DNA of 64,000 nt from Dioscorea cayenensis subsp. rotundata. Taxonomy: Eukaryota; Streptophyta; Magnoliopsida; Dioscoreales; Dioscoreaceae. A program made the position numbers and the translations under genes. The stretch covers positions 124,001 to 188,000 of the forward strand of contig NC_052483.1 of the NCBI RefSeq assembly GCF_009730915.1. The letters run 5' to 3'. The notes beneath the pieces are model-generated. The model had not been told where the DNA came from. It worked only from the letters and a program-made list of their open reading frames with translations, and made no database searches. The stretch's first letter is position 1; each line of letters begins with the position of its first letter. Below, piece after piece: positions 1 through 12,657 of this stretch.

Positions 1-668
1 TTTTTACTGAATCCTGATATCGTTCGAGAAGCTTCACTATCTATTTTAAGCCCGAGTCGATGTCCCTCAGTGGATTATTTCTGAAGTGCGTTATCCGAGT
101 ATATGATGCCAATTTGTTGAAAAGAGAACGAATTTCTTCGATGCTGTTTATGTTATAACCCTGCTGATAACTTTATTGAGTGAATATAATCTTCTTGGTA
201 ATCCAATCTTTTTGGCAAATGCTGTTTTATGGCCTTCATGTATTAAATTTGATGGTAATGCAATTGCAAACGCATTATATAGCGTATAGACTGAAGAAAT
301 GCAGCATATGTTTTTATTACAGGAACGTTGGAAATTAAGTTATATTCATGCTTTTGGCTTTCCAAATCTTTTCTGGAGCTTATGTGATGGAATTGCAGCC
401 ATTTTCTTTCCCCGCCCTGGATATAAGACCCTTACAAAAAACCCAACATCTCAGGGGTGATTGTTTGGGAGCACTACTACTCGTTTGATTAACAGATGGA
501 TTATTCTTCACTGGCTCTACAGCACTGAAACCTTTTCTTGTTGTGTGTTGAATCCCTAGAGCTGTGCATTTCTGACAGATTTATTCCATAGGATTGTTCA
601 TTTGATTTATTTATTGGTGTTTTTTGTATCATTAACTTTTGTTCTGAACAATTTTTCTTTATGTTTAG
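1..668. other. AT-rich flank or intron, no recognised gene
   Basis: I see no exon matching the N-terminal part of NASP here. The stretch may be an intron of that gene, with the first exons outside the window. Confidence 0.4.
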
Positions 669-3600
669 AGTTGCACATTATGGAGAGCTTGCTCCAGAAT
701 GTGCCAACACCTACTACAAGTATGGATATGCTCTGTTATTTAAGGCGCGGGAGGAAGCTGATCCCACTTGGTGATGTGCCTAAGAACACTGCAAAAGAAT
801 GCTGAGAGTACTGAATCCATTATAAGTGCAGAAGAAAGTGCATATCTGAAGGTTTCTACTACTGATAACAAAAAAGATTGTGCCTCCACAAACAATGTTG
901 AGTCAGGAGAAGGGTGATTTTTGTACTTTATAGTTCACAAACTCAAGTACTTTATCCATAAGGTTCTATATGCATTTTTCTAACACAAACAATGACCTAA
1001 TTCTATTTGAGTGAGTATTTCACCTGGTATCAACAAAGCCCCAAACTTGTAGAATATTTTTGCTACCAAGAAATTTTCTTTTTTTGTAATGTGGTAATTG
1101 GATTCTTATAAAAAAATTAGAGCACCTTACATGCCAAGTGGGCCATTTTTGCATGAGTGTTTTGCATTCAAAACTTTCTTCTCCTTTGATCATCCCTAGA
1201 TTGTGATTAACTAGGCTGGGAAAGTGGAGAAGATTAATGGGTTGCTAGATTTGTATGGTTTGTATTGCCATTTAGAAACAGATGGAAAGATTCTTTTTTG
1301 TGTTATTTGAAATATACTGCTTTGGTTGTATGATCCATTCCTAAAAGGGAATCAAAGCAAAAATCATTGCTTGTGGTTGGAATACCGCAGGTTTTTAGTT
1401 TTCTTTTTTGCATGAAGGATATTCTAAAGCTCAAGTTAAACTCTTCTCTTTGATTATGAGGGGTCGGTGGTGATTATCATGTGCTTTGGAGTGGATTCTT
1501 ATCCTTTTTCTTGATGGCTTGGTAACAAAATTCAAATTTTTTTACTACGTATTGTTACAGTTGAGCATGCTCAGGACAGTAAATGGGTCTGCATGTTTCT
1601 TTATCCAAGATTCACACCTGAACTGCCAATTTCATTTGCAAAATTTTACTATTAACTAAAATTCATCTCCCCTACTATAGTGAAGAAGTATGTACTCCTA
1701 AAAGCTTTTGCATTTGTATGTGTGCAATTTTCAGTGTTTATGGAATTGTCCTTGATTCTAATTAGAGTTAGCAGAGCTAGTTTTTGGGCTGGATTGTCAA
1801 CTCTATAAAAAGTAAATAGCTGAACAAGAGAGGTGCATAACTATATTATTTTTGTATATGTGCCATGAACTCTTGTTGTTTTTGACTGCCTTTACTGTTT
1901 TTCCTTTTTGATAATTTTTTAGTAATCTACTTCACTATTTTATGTACTTTGACAACATTTTCTCCATACTTCTTTAATTGAAGAAAATTCAAATTCCTAT
2001 TTGGGACAATGTATGACCACTCATGTTCTGCTCTTTGATGAAAGGGTCTGGTGAGAGGGATGAGGAAAATAATGAGCAAAGTGATGGCGAGGAGTGTGTG
2101 GACGCAGATGAAGATGAATCGGATCTGGATCTATCATGGAAAATGCTAGATGTCGCCAGGGCAATTGTTGAGAAGCGGCCAGAAGATACAATTGAAAAAG
2201 TAAATATTTTGGCTGCTCTTGGTGAGGTGTCCATGGAAAGAGGTTGGTTGGTCATGACACATGCTTAGTTTTTCTGAAAGCGATATCCATCTGTTTGGTG
2301 ACTTCTTGTTGTTGCTTGCAGAGGGATATTGAGACTTCCTTGAATGATTATTTGAAGGCTCTTTCCATTCTGAGACGATTAGTTGAAGTGGACAACCCGA
2401 CGTGTTATTGAATTGTATCTAAACTGTCAACACATTCAACCTTAATTTATTTTTCCATCATTTTTAGCAAAATATAATATTGAAAAAAGTGTACTTGGAT
2501 TCATTGGCTGATATCATGATTTTTATTCTTCTAACATTTCCCTCAACATGAACTACAGAAATTTTAGGATATGCTTGGTCCTGGAAGTGGGTTCAAAGGT
2601 TCAGGAGGCTATACCTTATTGCCGGGAAGCTATTAAACTATGCCACTCTCGTTTAGGACGGCTCAAGGAGGAAGGCATGAACACTGACGACTCTCTAGTA
2701 AATGTTTTCAATGCCCATCCTGAGAGCTCTAAAAGTGGCGATCAATCACAAGGTGTTTGCCACCATGCAGAAGAGATAAAGGTGCTAAGTGGCATCTTGA
2801 GCGAGCTTGAGAAGAAGGTTGGTACTGTTTGAATTAATCTAATTCCAAATGTTTACCGTTTCCCTGCTAATTTGTGATGGCCTCCCCGAAATTGTTGCTA
2901 AATCGTCATTTAAATATTTTCATGTTTAATTTGATTTGTATTGTGCTAGTTAATTCTCTTTTATTTTTCAGTTGGTTTTGGCATCACCTGCTTCTTTACA
3001 TTAAATACCATCTGTTTTGTTTTTGAGGGTTGTGGACAGACCATTTCATTTGTCACCAATTATCAAACCACTCCATTCAGGAGAATAATCTTCCCAGATA
3101 TCCCATGTGCATTTTTTATTATATCATTATTTGGTTATGGTCCTTCACATTTTCCTTAAATATGTGGTTCTTTCAACTGGAAGAAAAAGTTAAGTGCCTC
3201 CTGACAGAAGCAGCAGCTAAATTTATGATTGGTTTTTGCAATATATTTTTGGTTTTTTAAATTTATTATTATTTAGTAGTAGCATTGTAATTCCATTTTT
3301 CTCTGGGATGCAGCTGGAGGATCTGCAACAAGCTGTGGTTAACCCAAAGTCCATATTCTCTGAAGTTATGAAGATGGTTGCTTCAAAGTCCACATCTAGC
3401 TCGATGGATTTCCCTGACAGAGAATCTGAATCATTATCATTAAACTCTTCACAAAAGGGTGTTGTTAGTGGTGATTTTGATTCCCCTACAATATCTTCAG
3501 CTGGTACAAATGGTTCTGTTACACATCTTGGTGTTGTTGGCAGAGGTGTAAAGCGAGCCGTGGTTCACCCGATAGTTGGTGAATCTTCACATAAGAAACC

Positions 3601-3697
3601 CTCTTTGGACTTGCCTGCAGAGAAGACTGACAGTGGCAACATTTCAGAGTTGGTTGATTCATCTGGCTGCTCAAATCATGAATCATCCATAAATTAG
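669..3697 (+). pseudogene. NASP: NASP-type histone H3 chaperone, 3' exons, frames broken
   Basis: NASP proteins are nuclear TPR (SHNi-TPR) chaperones that bind histone H3. Recognisable exons lie at about 669-913 (one TPR with the KYGYALLFKAREEADP stretch), 2045-2242 (acidic run, then DESDLDLSWKMLDVARAI), 2322-2415, 2559-2818 (EAIPYCREAIKLC) and 3314-3697. The last exon carries the conserved C-terminal GVTHLGVVGRGVKR-like motif, here VTHLGVVGRGVKRAVVHP, and ends in a stop at 3697. Intron 914-2044 holds nothing else I recognise. The N-terminal exons are missing: 1-668 shows no matching coding sequence, so they lie upstream of the window or are lost. An extra base after EADP (about 763) and another near 800 shift the frame, and exon 2322-2415 also needs a shift to join the next one. 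This is either a pseudogene or a working gene with sequence errors; the family assignment itself is firm. Confidence 0.75.
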
Positions 3698-5750
3698 GCT
3701 ATAATCTGTCATTTTTCTTGTGGTGTCTGTTTGTAGTTAGTTTTCATTAGGATATGCTGGCTGTTGTCTGTGCTTTTTTATGAAAATTCCAAAGCTATAT
3801 CACAGAGCATAATTCTCATGTTCTTATGTTGCTGTATTCACCAGTTGAATTCTCTAACGGAACTCACTCTAGCAAGGATTTCAATGCTGTGAATCCAGTG
3901 ATCACAATGTTTGCTGATTTATTCGTTACTTTATTAGAAAGTAGATCTTTCTGTGTCATGATTGTTAAATGCAAATCAAATGTAGCTTATAATTTTAAAT
4001 TTATATTTATAATGTAGTTAGTTCTTCAAATAATCATGATGCAGATTTTTCTATCCTTGCTGTCATGAATATGTCCTCCCATCTGTCTTCAATTTAATTG
4101 CAGAGGCTGCAAACTGGCATATGGAGAATGAGTTGTAATGGTGGTCTAAGTCTGGTTACATAGTAGGTGGTTGGTGTTTGTTATTCCGTTTAGACTGAAG
4201 TAATCTAATGAAACAATCATGATTCCGTTAGGTAGTAGTTTTCAGATATTTCAACTGAATTTATCGAATTAATTGATTTTTTAAATTTAATTCTTTTACA
4301 AATATGACATATCATATATATATATATATATATATTCATATGCACAATGTACAGTGATACGTTCTATTTGAAATTTAAATTTTATAAAATTATCACCTCT
4401 AAAAGAGTGGTATTTAGTTTTTTTCGTCAAACCTAAAGAATCCCAATGAGTTGAGAGTTTGTGACTTGTCCATCTTTAAAAAAAATGTAAGATAATTGAA
4501 TTAATTTGGGTAAAAAATCTTTTCTCATCTTTTCTCATTTATAGAATCATCAAGTGATAAATCGGTTCGGTTGGACGAGAACAACCCAAGCTTCTATAAA
4601 TTTTAATGTGTGAAGGGGAAGGGATTCCGTCCGTTCAGAGTTGCGTTTCAAGCGATCTAACGAGACTTTGAAGCATATACGCACATGGTTCCAAGAGATC
4701 CGACGAAATACGCGCCAAGCAATATATGCACGGACACTTGTGCGGCAAACATCCTCTCCCAGCTCAATCAGGGCCCACATCAAAGACTGACTAGTGACTA
4801 GTTGCCTAGTTGGTTATTCACGAGGACTGACTATTTACAACTTACAATGCATAGAAAGAGGCAACCTGCACGTGGGAACTGGGAACTGGGAACTGGGAAC
4901 TGGGCGGGGTGTTTCACTCCATTTTGCCCTCCAAGAGGACCCCTTGAGAGTAGGTTTGGGATCCCGCCAAAACCCATCGCTTTTAGTTTGAGATGCTTCA
5001 GAATCTTCCCAATTTCCTGCTCCTCCATTCACCGTTTCATGTGTTCAGGTATTCTTCTTCCTTTCTTTTTCTGCGATTATATATATATACATGTACATGC
5101 ATGTATACACATACGTTTCATATATACCTTTCATGAGTAAATTAAAGCCGGCCCACCAATAAAACCACGCATTACATTACGTTACATGGAGGAGGAGAAG
5201 TGAATGTAGCAACAAAGCGCGATATTAGCTAGTATACATAGTCCTGACCCTGAGAGACCGCTGCTCCAAGGACTTTAGTTAGTATCAAATGGTGGCGGTT
5301 AGCAGATTGATGAGACCCAGCAGGGGCCTCCAGTCAGATCACATTCCTTGTTCATCTTCTCCTAATTCTTCTTTTTGCGGTCGCCCGCCTCCTACTTTAG
5401 TTTGGGGTGCGCCTGGAATCTGTTAGGATCGGGTGAAAAAGAATGTGAATGAACTCTCACAAGTCACTCTAATTTCACACTCGAAATGAGTTCTTAATAT
5501 AACAATGGAATGGAGGAGAAATGTAAAGAGGAAGGAGATAAATCAGATGCTCTGAATTCCCTTGCTATGATTTCATTAATTCATTCAAGCATTTAAACAA
5601 ACAGCTAATATGCATGCCAGTAAGGCACCATGGTTCATACAACCAGAACATTTGAATTATAAAAATACAAACAGGAAGTAAAAACAAATACAACGTTAAG
5701 ATAAAAACAAGGAAATGAGAATCCCAAATCAGTGCTGCATTGACATCTCT
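3698..5750. other. Intergenic stretch downstream of NASP
   Basis: It contains NASP 3' flank, a (TA)n run at about 4314-4335, a CpG-richer patch at 4540-4800 without a recognisable product, and a short 7-bp tandem repeat at 4874-4904. Open frames here are short and lack family signatures. Confidence 0.5.
4874..4904 (+). repeat. 7-bp tandem repeat (GGGAACT)x4
   Basis: Four perfect head-to-tail copies of GGGAACT are followed by GGG. It is a small microsatellite in non-coding DNA. Confidence 0.9.
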
Positions 5751-6198
5751 TCGGCTGTGGTGGAGAGTGAGCTGGAAGTGGAGGAGAGACTGCGGGAAAC
5801 CTGGGAGCAGGACTCAGTGGCTCCAGTGAAGTGTCTGATCAAGCATGCTCAACAGAATCAACTGCAAATCCAGACATAGGAAGAGGATGGATGTCCCTCA
5901 TTTGGGGACTGCCCCCACTATTGGTACCAGCACCACCTCTCCTCACAGTCCATCCAAGTCCATGGAGGGAGTCGGAAACTTGAGCCTCCCTTCTTCTCTG
6001 GCATCAGGAACCGAAGCATTAAGTGCATTCGTCAGACTTGTTGGTCTGCTATCACGACTTAAATATTCAACCCGTTTTTGTTCGACTGATTGGAGGTTAC
6101 GAGCAGAGATGCTCATCGAACGGGTACCTCTTTTGTATTTGCGCTCTGTTTGCATGCATACTTGCTTGGACTTGGATTACATACACATATGATCATCC
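5750..6198 (-). pseudogene. Unidentified gene, 3' part, running into the N gap
   Basis: Reading leftwards from about 6155, the minus strand has a 70-residue open frame (5943-6155) including VEYLSRDSRPTSLTNALNA and GRLKFPTPSMDLDG. Coding-like sequence continues in shifted frames to about 5750, where it is proline and serine rich (for example RFPAVSPPLPAHSPPQPKR). Base composition and the Ser/Pro-rich sequence resemble the C-terminal tail of a real protein. I do not recognise the family. At least one frame change is needed to connect the pieces, and the upstream exons would lie inside the gap. It could be a decayed gene or one with sequencing indels. Confidence 0.35.
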
Positions 6199-7198
6199 NN
6201 NNNNNNNNNNNNNNNNNNNNNNNNNNNNNNNNNNNNNNNNNNNNNNNNNNNNNNNNNNNNNNNNNNNNNNNNNNNNNNNNNNNNNNNNNNNNNNNNNNNN
6301 NNNNNNNNNNNNNNNNNNNNNNNNNNNNNNNNNNNNNNNNNNNNNNNNNNNNNNNNNNNNNNNNNNNNNNNNNNNNNNNNNNNNNNNNNNNNNNNNNNNN
6401 NNNNNNNNNNNNNNNNNNNNNNNNNNNNNNNNNNNNNNNNNNNNNNNNNNNNNNNNNNNNNNNNNNNNNNNNNNNNNNNNNNNNNNNNNNNNNNNNNNNN
6501 NNNNNNNNNNNNNNNNNNNNNNNNNNNNNNNNNNNNNNNNNNNNNNNNNNNNNNNNNNNNNNNNNNNNNNNNNNNNNNNNNNNNNNNNNNNNNNNNNNNN
6601 NNNNNNNNNNNNNNNNNNNNNNNNNNNNNNNNNNNNNNNNNNNNNNNNNNNNNNNNNNNNNNNNNNNNNNNNNNNNNNNNNNNNNNNNNNNNNNNNNNNN
6701 NNNNNNNNNNNNNNNNNNNNNNNNNNNNNNNNNNNNNNNNNNNNNNNNNNNNNNNNNNNNNNNNNNNNNNNNNNNNNNNNNNNNNNNNNNNNNNNNNNNN
6801 NNNNNNNNNNNNNNNNNNNNNNNNNNNNNNNNNNNNNNNNNNNNNNNNNNNNNNNNNNNNNNNNNNNNNNNNNNNNNNNNNNNNNNNNNNNNNNNNNNNN
6901 NNNNNNNNNNNNNNNNNNNNNNNNNNNNNNNNNNNNNNNNNNNNNNNNNNNNNNNNNNNNNNNNNNNNNNNNNNNNNNNNNNNNNNNNNNNNNNNNNNNN
7001 NNNNNNNNNNNNNNNNNNNNNNNNNNNNNNNNNNNNNNNNNNNNNNNNNNNNNNNNNNNNNNNNNNNNNNNNNNNNNNNNNNNNNNNNNNNNNNNNNNNN
7101 NNNNNNNNNNNNNNNNNNNNNNNNNNNNNNNNNNNNNNNNNNNNNNNNNNNNNNNNNNNNNNNNNNNNNNNNNNNNNNNNNNNNNNNNNNNNNNNNNN
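6199..7198. other. Assembly gap of 1000 N
   Basis: Exactly 1000 Ns, which looks like a fixed-size scaffold gap. Open frames drawn across it are meaningless. Its right edge begins inside a lectin receptor kinase fragment. Confidence 0.99.
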
Positions 7199-7370
7199 GA
7201 CAAAAAGGATCCAAGATTGGGGAGGGTTGTGTGTTAAGAAGGTTAAATTTGGTATTTAAACTTGGATTGTTTTTGTTCATCCTTTTACCTTTAGCCAGAC
7301 CAATTATGAGACAAGTTACGGTTCTGAATGGGGATTACACTCTTCCCCACTGTAGAAATTGAGTTCTTGT
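7199..7370 (+). pseudogene. Truncated lectin receptor kinase tail (paralogous copy)
   Basis: The first 170 bases after the gap match the 3' end of the kinase at 12658-14589. The DPRLG stretch, the segment for LGLFCSHPLPSARP, and 'tatgagacaagttac' all have close counterparts at 14385-14500. Several indels and substitutions destroy the frame after DKKDPRLGRVVC. It is therefore the decayed end of a second copy, and the rest may lie in the gap. The two copies are in the same orientation, as expected for a tandem duplication. Confidence 0.8.
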
Positions 7371-8312
7371 GCATAAGTCAAATTAAATTATTGATTTTTT
7401 GATTACATAAGAGTAGAAGGTGGATCTTCCTAGTGTTTTGCCTGTTGACAATAGAATAGACTCTTGTACCATAAGTGTTTTACTTTACGGTCCAGCAGTA
7501 GGAAGGCCTCTTTTTTTTTTTTTTTTTGCAATAGATGCGTATTCAGGTTATCCGCCTTATTACTATGCTCATGTTTATATTGTTCGAAAACATCATACTT
7601 GTAATTCATGTGTAATTGTATTAATCATATGCAAAAATCCATAGTTCCCTTACAAGCGTACTGTTACTGCTTGATCCAAAACTTTATCTGCTTTGGTTGT
7701 CCAACTGTAGTTTTTCCCCCAAACTTTCCTTTCTGTTTACCTTAACTTCTGTGACCTCTGAGGCCTGGCATGGTGGTTGCCGAAAAAGAACTGGATATTC
7801 AAAAGAGATTAGCCCGAAACTTGACATAAAAAGCATCAATCAGGTGCTTCCTATCTATTGTCAGTTACTAGTCTCAAACTGTTTTGGCATTTCATGCTTG
7901 GTCAAATTTTATATTAATTAAATAAAAAAAAATTAAAAAAAAAAAACTTACTTTTTGTTATTTCCTTCAGGTTGAGTGTTGATATAGCAACGTTAAATTG
8001 GGGTATTGTTTGGTTGGTACTGATATATTGGTCTCGCATGCAGTGCAGATGAAGGATACGATAAGTACAGAATATAAAATACAGACATTTATGGGTTCAA
8101 TGCAAAATTTTTGGGGGTTGCGGTAATCAGTTTAGAATCTGTACTCTTTGTACTATGTGATATAACCTCTGGATTATTTTAATTTATAAGCACCCCTGAT
8201 GCTGGAAGGGAGTCATTCATGTTTCATGCTTATTTTACTGTTGCTTCACAAGTGCTGTGATAATAATAATGATTTGTTGTTTGTCCCCTTTCACATAATA
8301 TATTAAAGCACA

Positions 8313-8372
<60 letters not shown>

Positions 8373-8529
8373 TGAAATTTGATATAAAAATCAAGGTCCC
8401 ATTATTATTGATTTTGCTGTTGTTTTACTGTGGTGTTGATGCAGTGGAATTATTGTCAGTGGACAGCGGTTAATGTTTTAATGCGCATATATAGGGACAG
8501 ATGAGAGCTTAACCCCTTGAGAGAGTTAA
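7371..8529. other. Intergenic, no recognised gene
   Basis: AT-rich, with poly(T) at about 7512-7526, poly(A) near 7922-7945 and a long (TA)n microsatellite at about 8318-8370. A patch at about 7760-7850 looks weakly coding (AWHGGCRKRTGYSKEI), but I cannot assign it. Confidence 0.5.
8318..8370. repeat. (TA)n microsatellite
   Basis: About 26 consecutive AT dinucleotides. Confidence 0.95.
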
Positions 8530-9595
8530 GAGGAAGCTGTTCATCAAATGCCTTTGCACAAAGGTTTGCTCTAAAAGATCTTGGTTCGTTCTCATATTTC
8601 TTGGGGTTGAAAGTTACCCCTCCGTGCAAGGCTTGTTCTTGAGTCAAAGGAAGTACATCACTAATTTGCTTGAGGGGACGCAATGACTACTGCAAAACCT
8701 GTTTCAACTCTTAGTGGTTGATTCCATCCTAACGTTGCATTCAGGGTGATTTGATTGATAATCCCAGTATCTTAGTTCTGCCCGTTGAGCCTCTAGTATC
8801 TCATGCTAACTTCGACCCGGATGTTGCCTTTTTATGTCAATAAATTGTCACACGCTTATGCATGCTCCACGAAGTGCTCATGCAACATTGAAGAGGCTCT
8901 GTGCTATCTTGTTGGTTCATGATAAAGGTATCACGTTATTTTGAAGTCTTCTCTTCATCTTCATGCCTTCTTTTGATGCTGGATTGGGCTGAAACAAGGA
9001 TGATTTGCCGCTCGACTATGGGTCATGTGATCTTTTTGGTAGTAATCCTATTTGTTGGAGCTCCAAGAAACAATGGTTTTTGACAATCTTACTACGAGCT
9101 GAGTATAAAGCTGTCGTCCCTCAGCGTGCCGTTGAGATAGTATGGATAGTCCTTATTGCATGAAATGGGTGTTCCACTCTCACACATTCCAGTTATATAT
9201 TGTGACAATCTTAGCCACTCCATTTAAGTGCTAATCCTGTCATTAGCATGAAACATTGCATTTGCGTACCATTTTATTCGTGAGCAAGTACACCACTGGC
9301 ACTTTGCGTGTTACTCATGTTTCACCGGTGACCAACTTGCTGATCCCCTTTCGGCCCTTAGCTCGCTGCAAATTTGATATGTTTTTGTCCAAGATTGGCC
9401 TATCTGTTCCACTTTGTTCATCTTGGGGGGCATGTTAAGGATTAAGTTTGTTAAAGTCATCTATATTCATTTTGTTTGTTGTAACTATTAGTTGTTATCC
9501 TTGTATATCTCCTAGGTTGTTGAAACCTTAGCATGTTGCTATATATTGTAATCTTTACAACTAATACTGAAATGAATTTTTCACAATTTTACATA
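8530..9595 (+). mobile_element. Ty1/copia retrotransposon, degenerate 3' end with LTR
   Basis: Broken frames on the plus strand reproduce the end of a copia polyprotein in order. Around 8560-8690 is the reverse transcriptase end (FALKDLGSFSYFLG, then an ITNL-like stretch and AKPVSTL). Around 8870-9110 is the RNase H region (DAGLGW as in SDADWAG, GSNPICWSSKKQ, AEYKAVV). Around 9260-9430 is the tail (HFIRE/GTLRVTHVS, LARCKFDMFLSKIGLS). A G-rich polypurine tract at about 9425-9432 directly precedes TGTTAAGG at 9433, the expected start of the 3' LTR, which I follow to about 9590. Many frameshifts and stops make it a dead copy. The 5' half is absent. Confidence 0.8.
9433..9595 (+). repeat. Copia 3' LTR (approximate right end)
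   Basis: It begins TGTTAAGG immediately after a polypurine tract, as plant copia LTRs do. The right border is a guess because no second LTR is available for comparison. Confidence 0.55.
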
Positions 9596-10224
9596 AACAA
9601 AAGTAGGTTGCGGTGGCTAAGATAGTTTGATGATCTAGACTTTGTTGGGCTGGCCGACGCCGGTGACGATGTCAGTGGATCAAAGTGAGACTGGGGTGGT
9701 GTGGGAGATGCAATGGTGGCTGTCCGATGATGAAAGAAAGCTTCATAAAAAGTTTAGGATTATTTATTTATTTGCGGACTCATTATTTTGAACGAATAGT
9801 TCGCCTAAATAGCACTTTCTCTTTCAATCCATGGCACACCTTGAGAGGAGACCCTCTATCCCTAAGGACCTATCTCTTCTCTCTTTCCCCTTTCATTTTG
9901 ATGCTGTCCAAACACAGGTGGACTCTAAACACATGTATTTTTCTTATTTCTTGTATTTTTTTTACATATATTTTGATGTATCTTATGCTTTTATTTTTAA
10001 TTTTAATTCATTTTAGATAGTTTATCCCTTCTGATATATATATATACATGAAATACTCTCCTTAATTAATTAATATTTATTAATATTATTTTATTTTATC
10101 TTATGGAGTTAATATGGTGATTTTATTAGATTAGGTATTTCCTACTCATTTTGAGTTTAAATTATAAATTAAAATTACTCAAATCTCTTTATTATAGTTT
10201 TCTTAATCTGTATTATTAAAATTG

Positions 10225-10255
<31 letters not shown>

Positions 10256-12657
10256 CATAAAGTTTACACACTCATTACTCTTGTTGTGTGGTATTAAAAC
10301 TTGAAAGTAGTGCTTTTCGGGTATACGTATAGAGGATGATTCACTCTGTCAGCGTTGACGTGTCATGAGCGTTATTATCAAATAGATTAGTTCAATCCGT
10401 GCATTTTGTATTGATACAATGAAACCTTGATAACGTTATCTTGTGTCATGTAGCGGTAAAAAGTGGGATACAGCGATATTTTTGATGCGAGGCAGTACGT
10501 CGGTATTTTGTGCTTGGATCAATCGCAGCCATCCATGCAAAAAATGCGTAAAGTCGTCGCGGACGGCTACACGAGCGTCGCGGCGAGACGATCAACTAAA
10601 TATACGCCTGTATACCGCTAAACTGCACATACTTGACAGTTATTTATATACAGAGGCTGCCTGAGAAACTTCTCTAAAGAACATTAATGTCATTCTGCTA
10701 CTAATTCAATCATGTTTTGCAATGACCGCAATTGAAGCCATCTTTCTCTGTGCTCTGTGGTTAATGGACAGGGTTGCTGCTGTCATATCTAGTGTCCCTT
10801 AGCTTCTGAAAAATGCGCATCATGTGTTCGATAAAAAGTCCCAAAGAGAACATCATTACCGCAAGCTTTAAGATCTCTATGTGCTCTTAGTTTCTGTCAA
10901 CTAATGTTTTTCTCTGCCAAACGTGGTGTGTTTCCCATTGCCATTGTCTTCTCTCTTTCTCTCTTTTAACATGCTTATAGAATCTGTGTTAGCATTGAGT
11001 GAATTCTGGAGCATGATGATGCTGTGTTTTTATAAGGTTCGGTATTCAGTTTCTGGTTGCGCTTTTGATATGTGCCTTCTCGTCACCTGTTCTGTCTGTT
11101 ATTCTAACTAATACTAACAAAAGAACTGTGTATGCTCCCATTTATGTTGATGAGTTTAGATTTACTTGCTTTGTTTGTGATAAGATGAGTTTGTCTTGTG
11201 TGTCATTCACAGATTGCTGCTGCCTTATTCTTTTTGTCTCTGATTCCTTTCTTTTTCTATTTTCATTCTTCTATGGAGTGCTATAATTGGGAAACTTGTT
11301 ACAACTCTTGCTGCAATTGAAGATAATATATACTCCTGAGTGACAAATTCTAATAAATTGGCTTGTTTTCACATCAATTATGATTGAAAATTGCTTGAGA
11401 AAGTGTTTCTGTTTCCTGATTTAAAATGAGGGTGGATAAACCACTGATTTATCTTCCTGATATGTTCTTAAAGATTATATTTATTTATATGGTTTTATAA
11501 AATATTTTTATTTGCTTAACTTTTTGATTTATTCAATATAGTTTTTACAAATCTTGTGAGTGGTTATATATATTTATTTATGAAAAAGATAGATAAAAAG
11601 CACTTTAATTAACTAGAAAAGAAACTGAAGCAACAAATCTCCACTCAAACTGGGTGAAGTAAGCAGAAAGTGACCAATCACGGGATGTGATTCCACTATT
11701 TAAAACCAAAACAACAAAAACTACAACAGAAACAAATATAGTAGATTTTCATTATATAATATATAGCCGAGTTAATAAGTTTTTAAAAGCTCTTTTTCTT
11801 ACCTATCTTTCAAACATGACACTTGTCACATATTGTAAAAAAAAAATAATTTGTTTTTTAATAAAAGTTTTTAGTTGACTTCTGGTCAGAGAGTTAAATA
11901 AATAAATAAATAAATGATTTGTGTAGGTATACAAACCAATATTATTTTTAACAAGGTGTGTAAGTAATTTCTCATTGTACAGGGATATATATAAGAAGAA
12001 AAAAACCAGTTGTTGTGTTCTAGATACATTGCGTGGAATTCCACTGATTTTCAAACTTGAACAGATACCTTTTGTCTTTGTTTCTCCGTCTTAGTGTGCA
12101 AAATTCAAACTTGAACCAACAACCAAGTGACCCACTTCATAGGACCGTATTCGCAGCTAATCCTTGGTTCATTCTAGTACTGTAACAAATATCTTCCAAA
12201 AGCAGTAGGCATATAATTCACTCTGGAAACTCATCCTCTTGGTTCTTCTATGCAGAGTTTGCAGACTAATAGAGTTTTAATGGGTTCAAGGCTGTGAAAC
12301 TTAACCTTATGATCATATTTAATCATTTTGCTAGCTAGCAATCCACATGAGCTTCAAACTCAGGTCTTAACCCTGTTGTGAAACTAAACTCTTATTTTTG
12401 AGTTTTCATGTTGGCTTCCTGCTGAATTTTCAAGCCTGTTATCTCCAATATTCACATGCAGTTATACTAAAAAATTAAACACACTCCACCCTTGGCAGTC
12501 AATCTTCTGTGGGGCGCTAGTTCTAGTTTATATCTTTTTATTGACTGCGCTTCTTCAAGATGCTGACCATATCCGTTTGATTGCTTTCAGCCATTAAATA
12601 TAAAGCTTCAGAGAAGATAACAAACCAATATCAAAGAGTCAAACAAATGCTTGCAAG
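9596..12657. other. Intergenic, mostly AT-rich
   Basis: No gene recognised. It holds (TA)n at about 10231-10254, a CpG-rich orphan segment at 10310-10680, a LINE-tail signature at about 11425-11455 and the upstream flank of the lectin kinase. Confidence 0.5.
11425..11460 (-). repeat. LINE 3'-tail signature
   Basis: On the minus strand it reads AAATCAGTGGTTTATCC, the tail motif shared by about 15 sites in the window. The downstream A-run is short here. Confidence 0.45.

Noticed and set aside
4831..5140. Overlapping open frames on both strands near 4.8-5.1 kb
   Set aside because: They arise from the GGGAACT repeat and CpG-richer patch; no family signature and no splice context.
5408..5860. 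TGTTAGGATCGGG as the start of a copia LTR
   Set aside because: No polypurine tract, partner LTR or retroelement coding sequence beside it; the adjacent coding-like sequence is on the other strand and not retroviral.
6023..7280. Long open frames of 336-404 codons on both strands
   Set aside because: They consist of Ns from the assembly gap.
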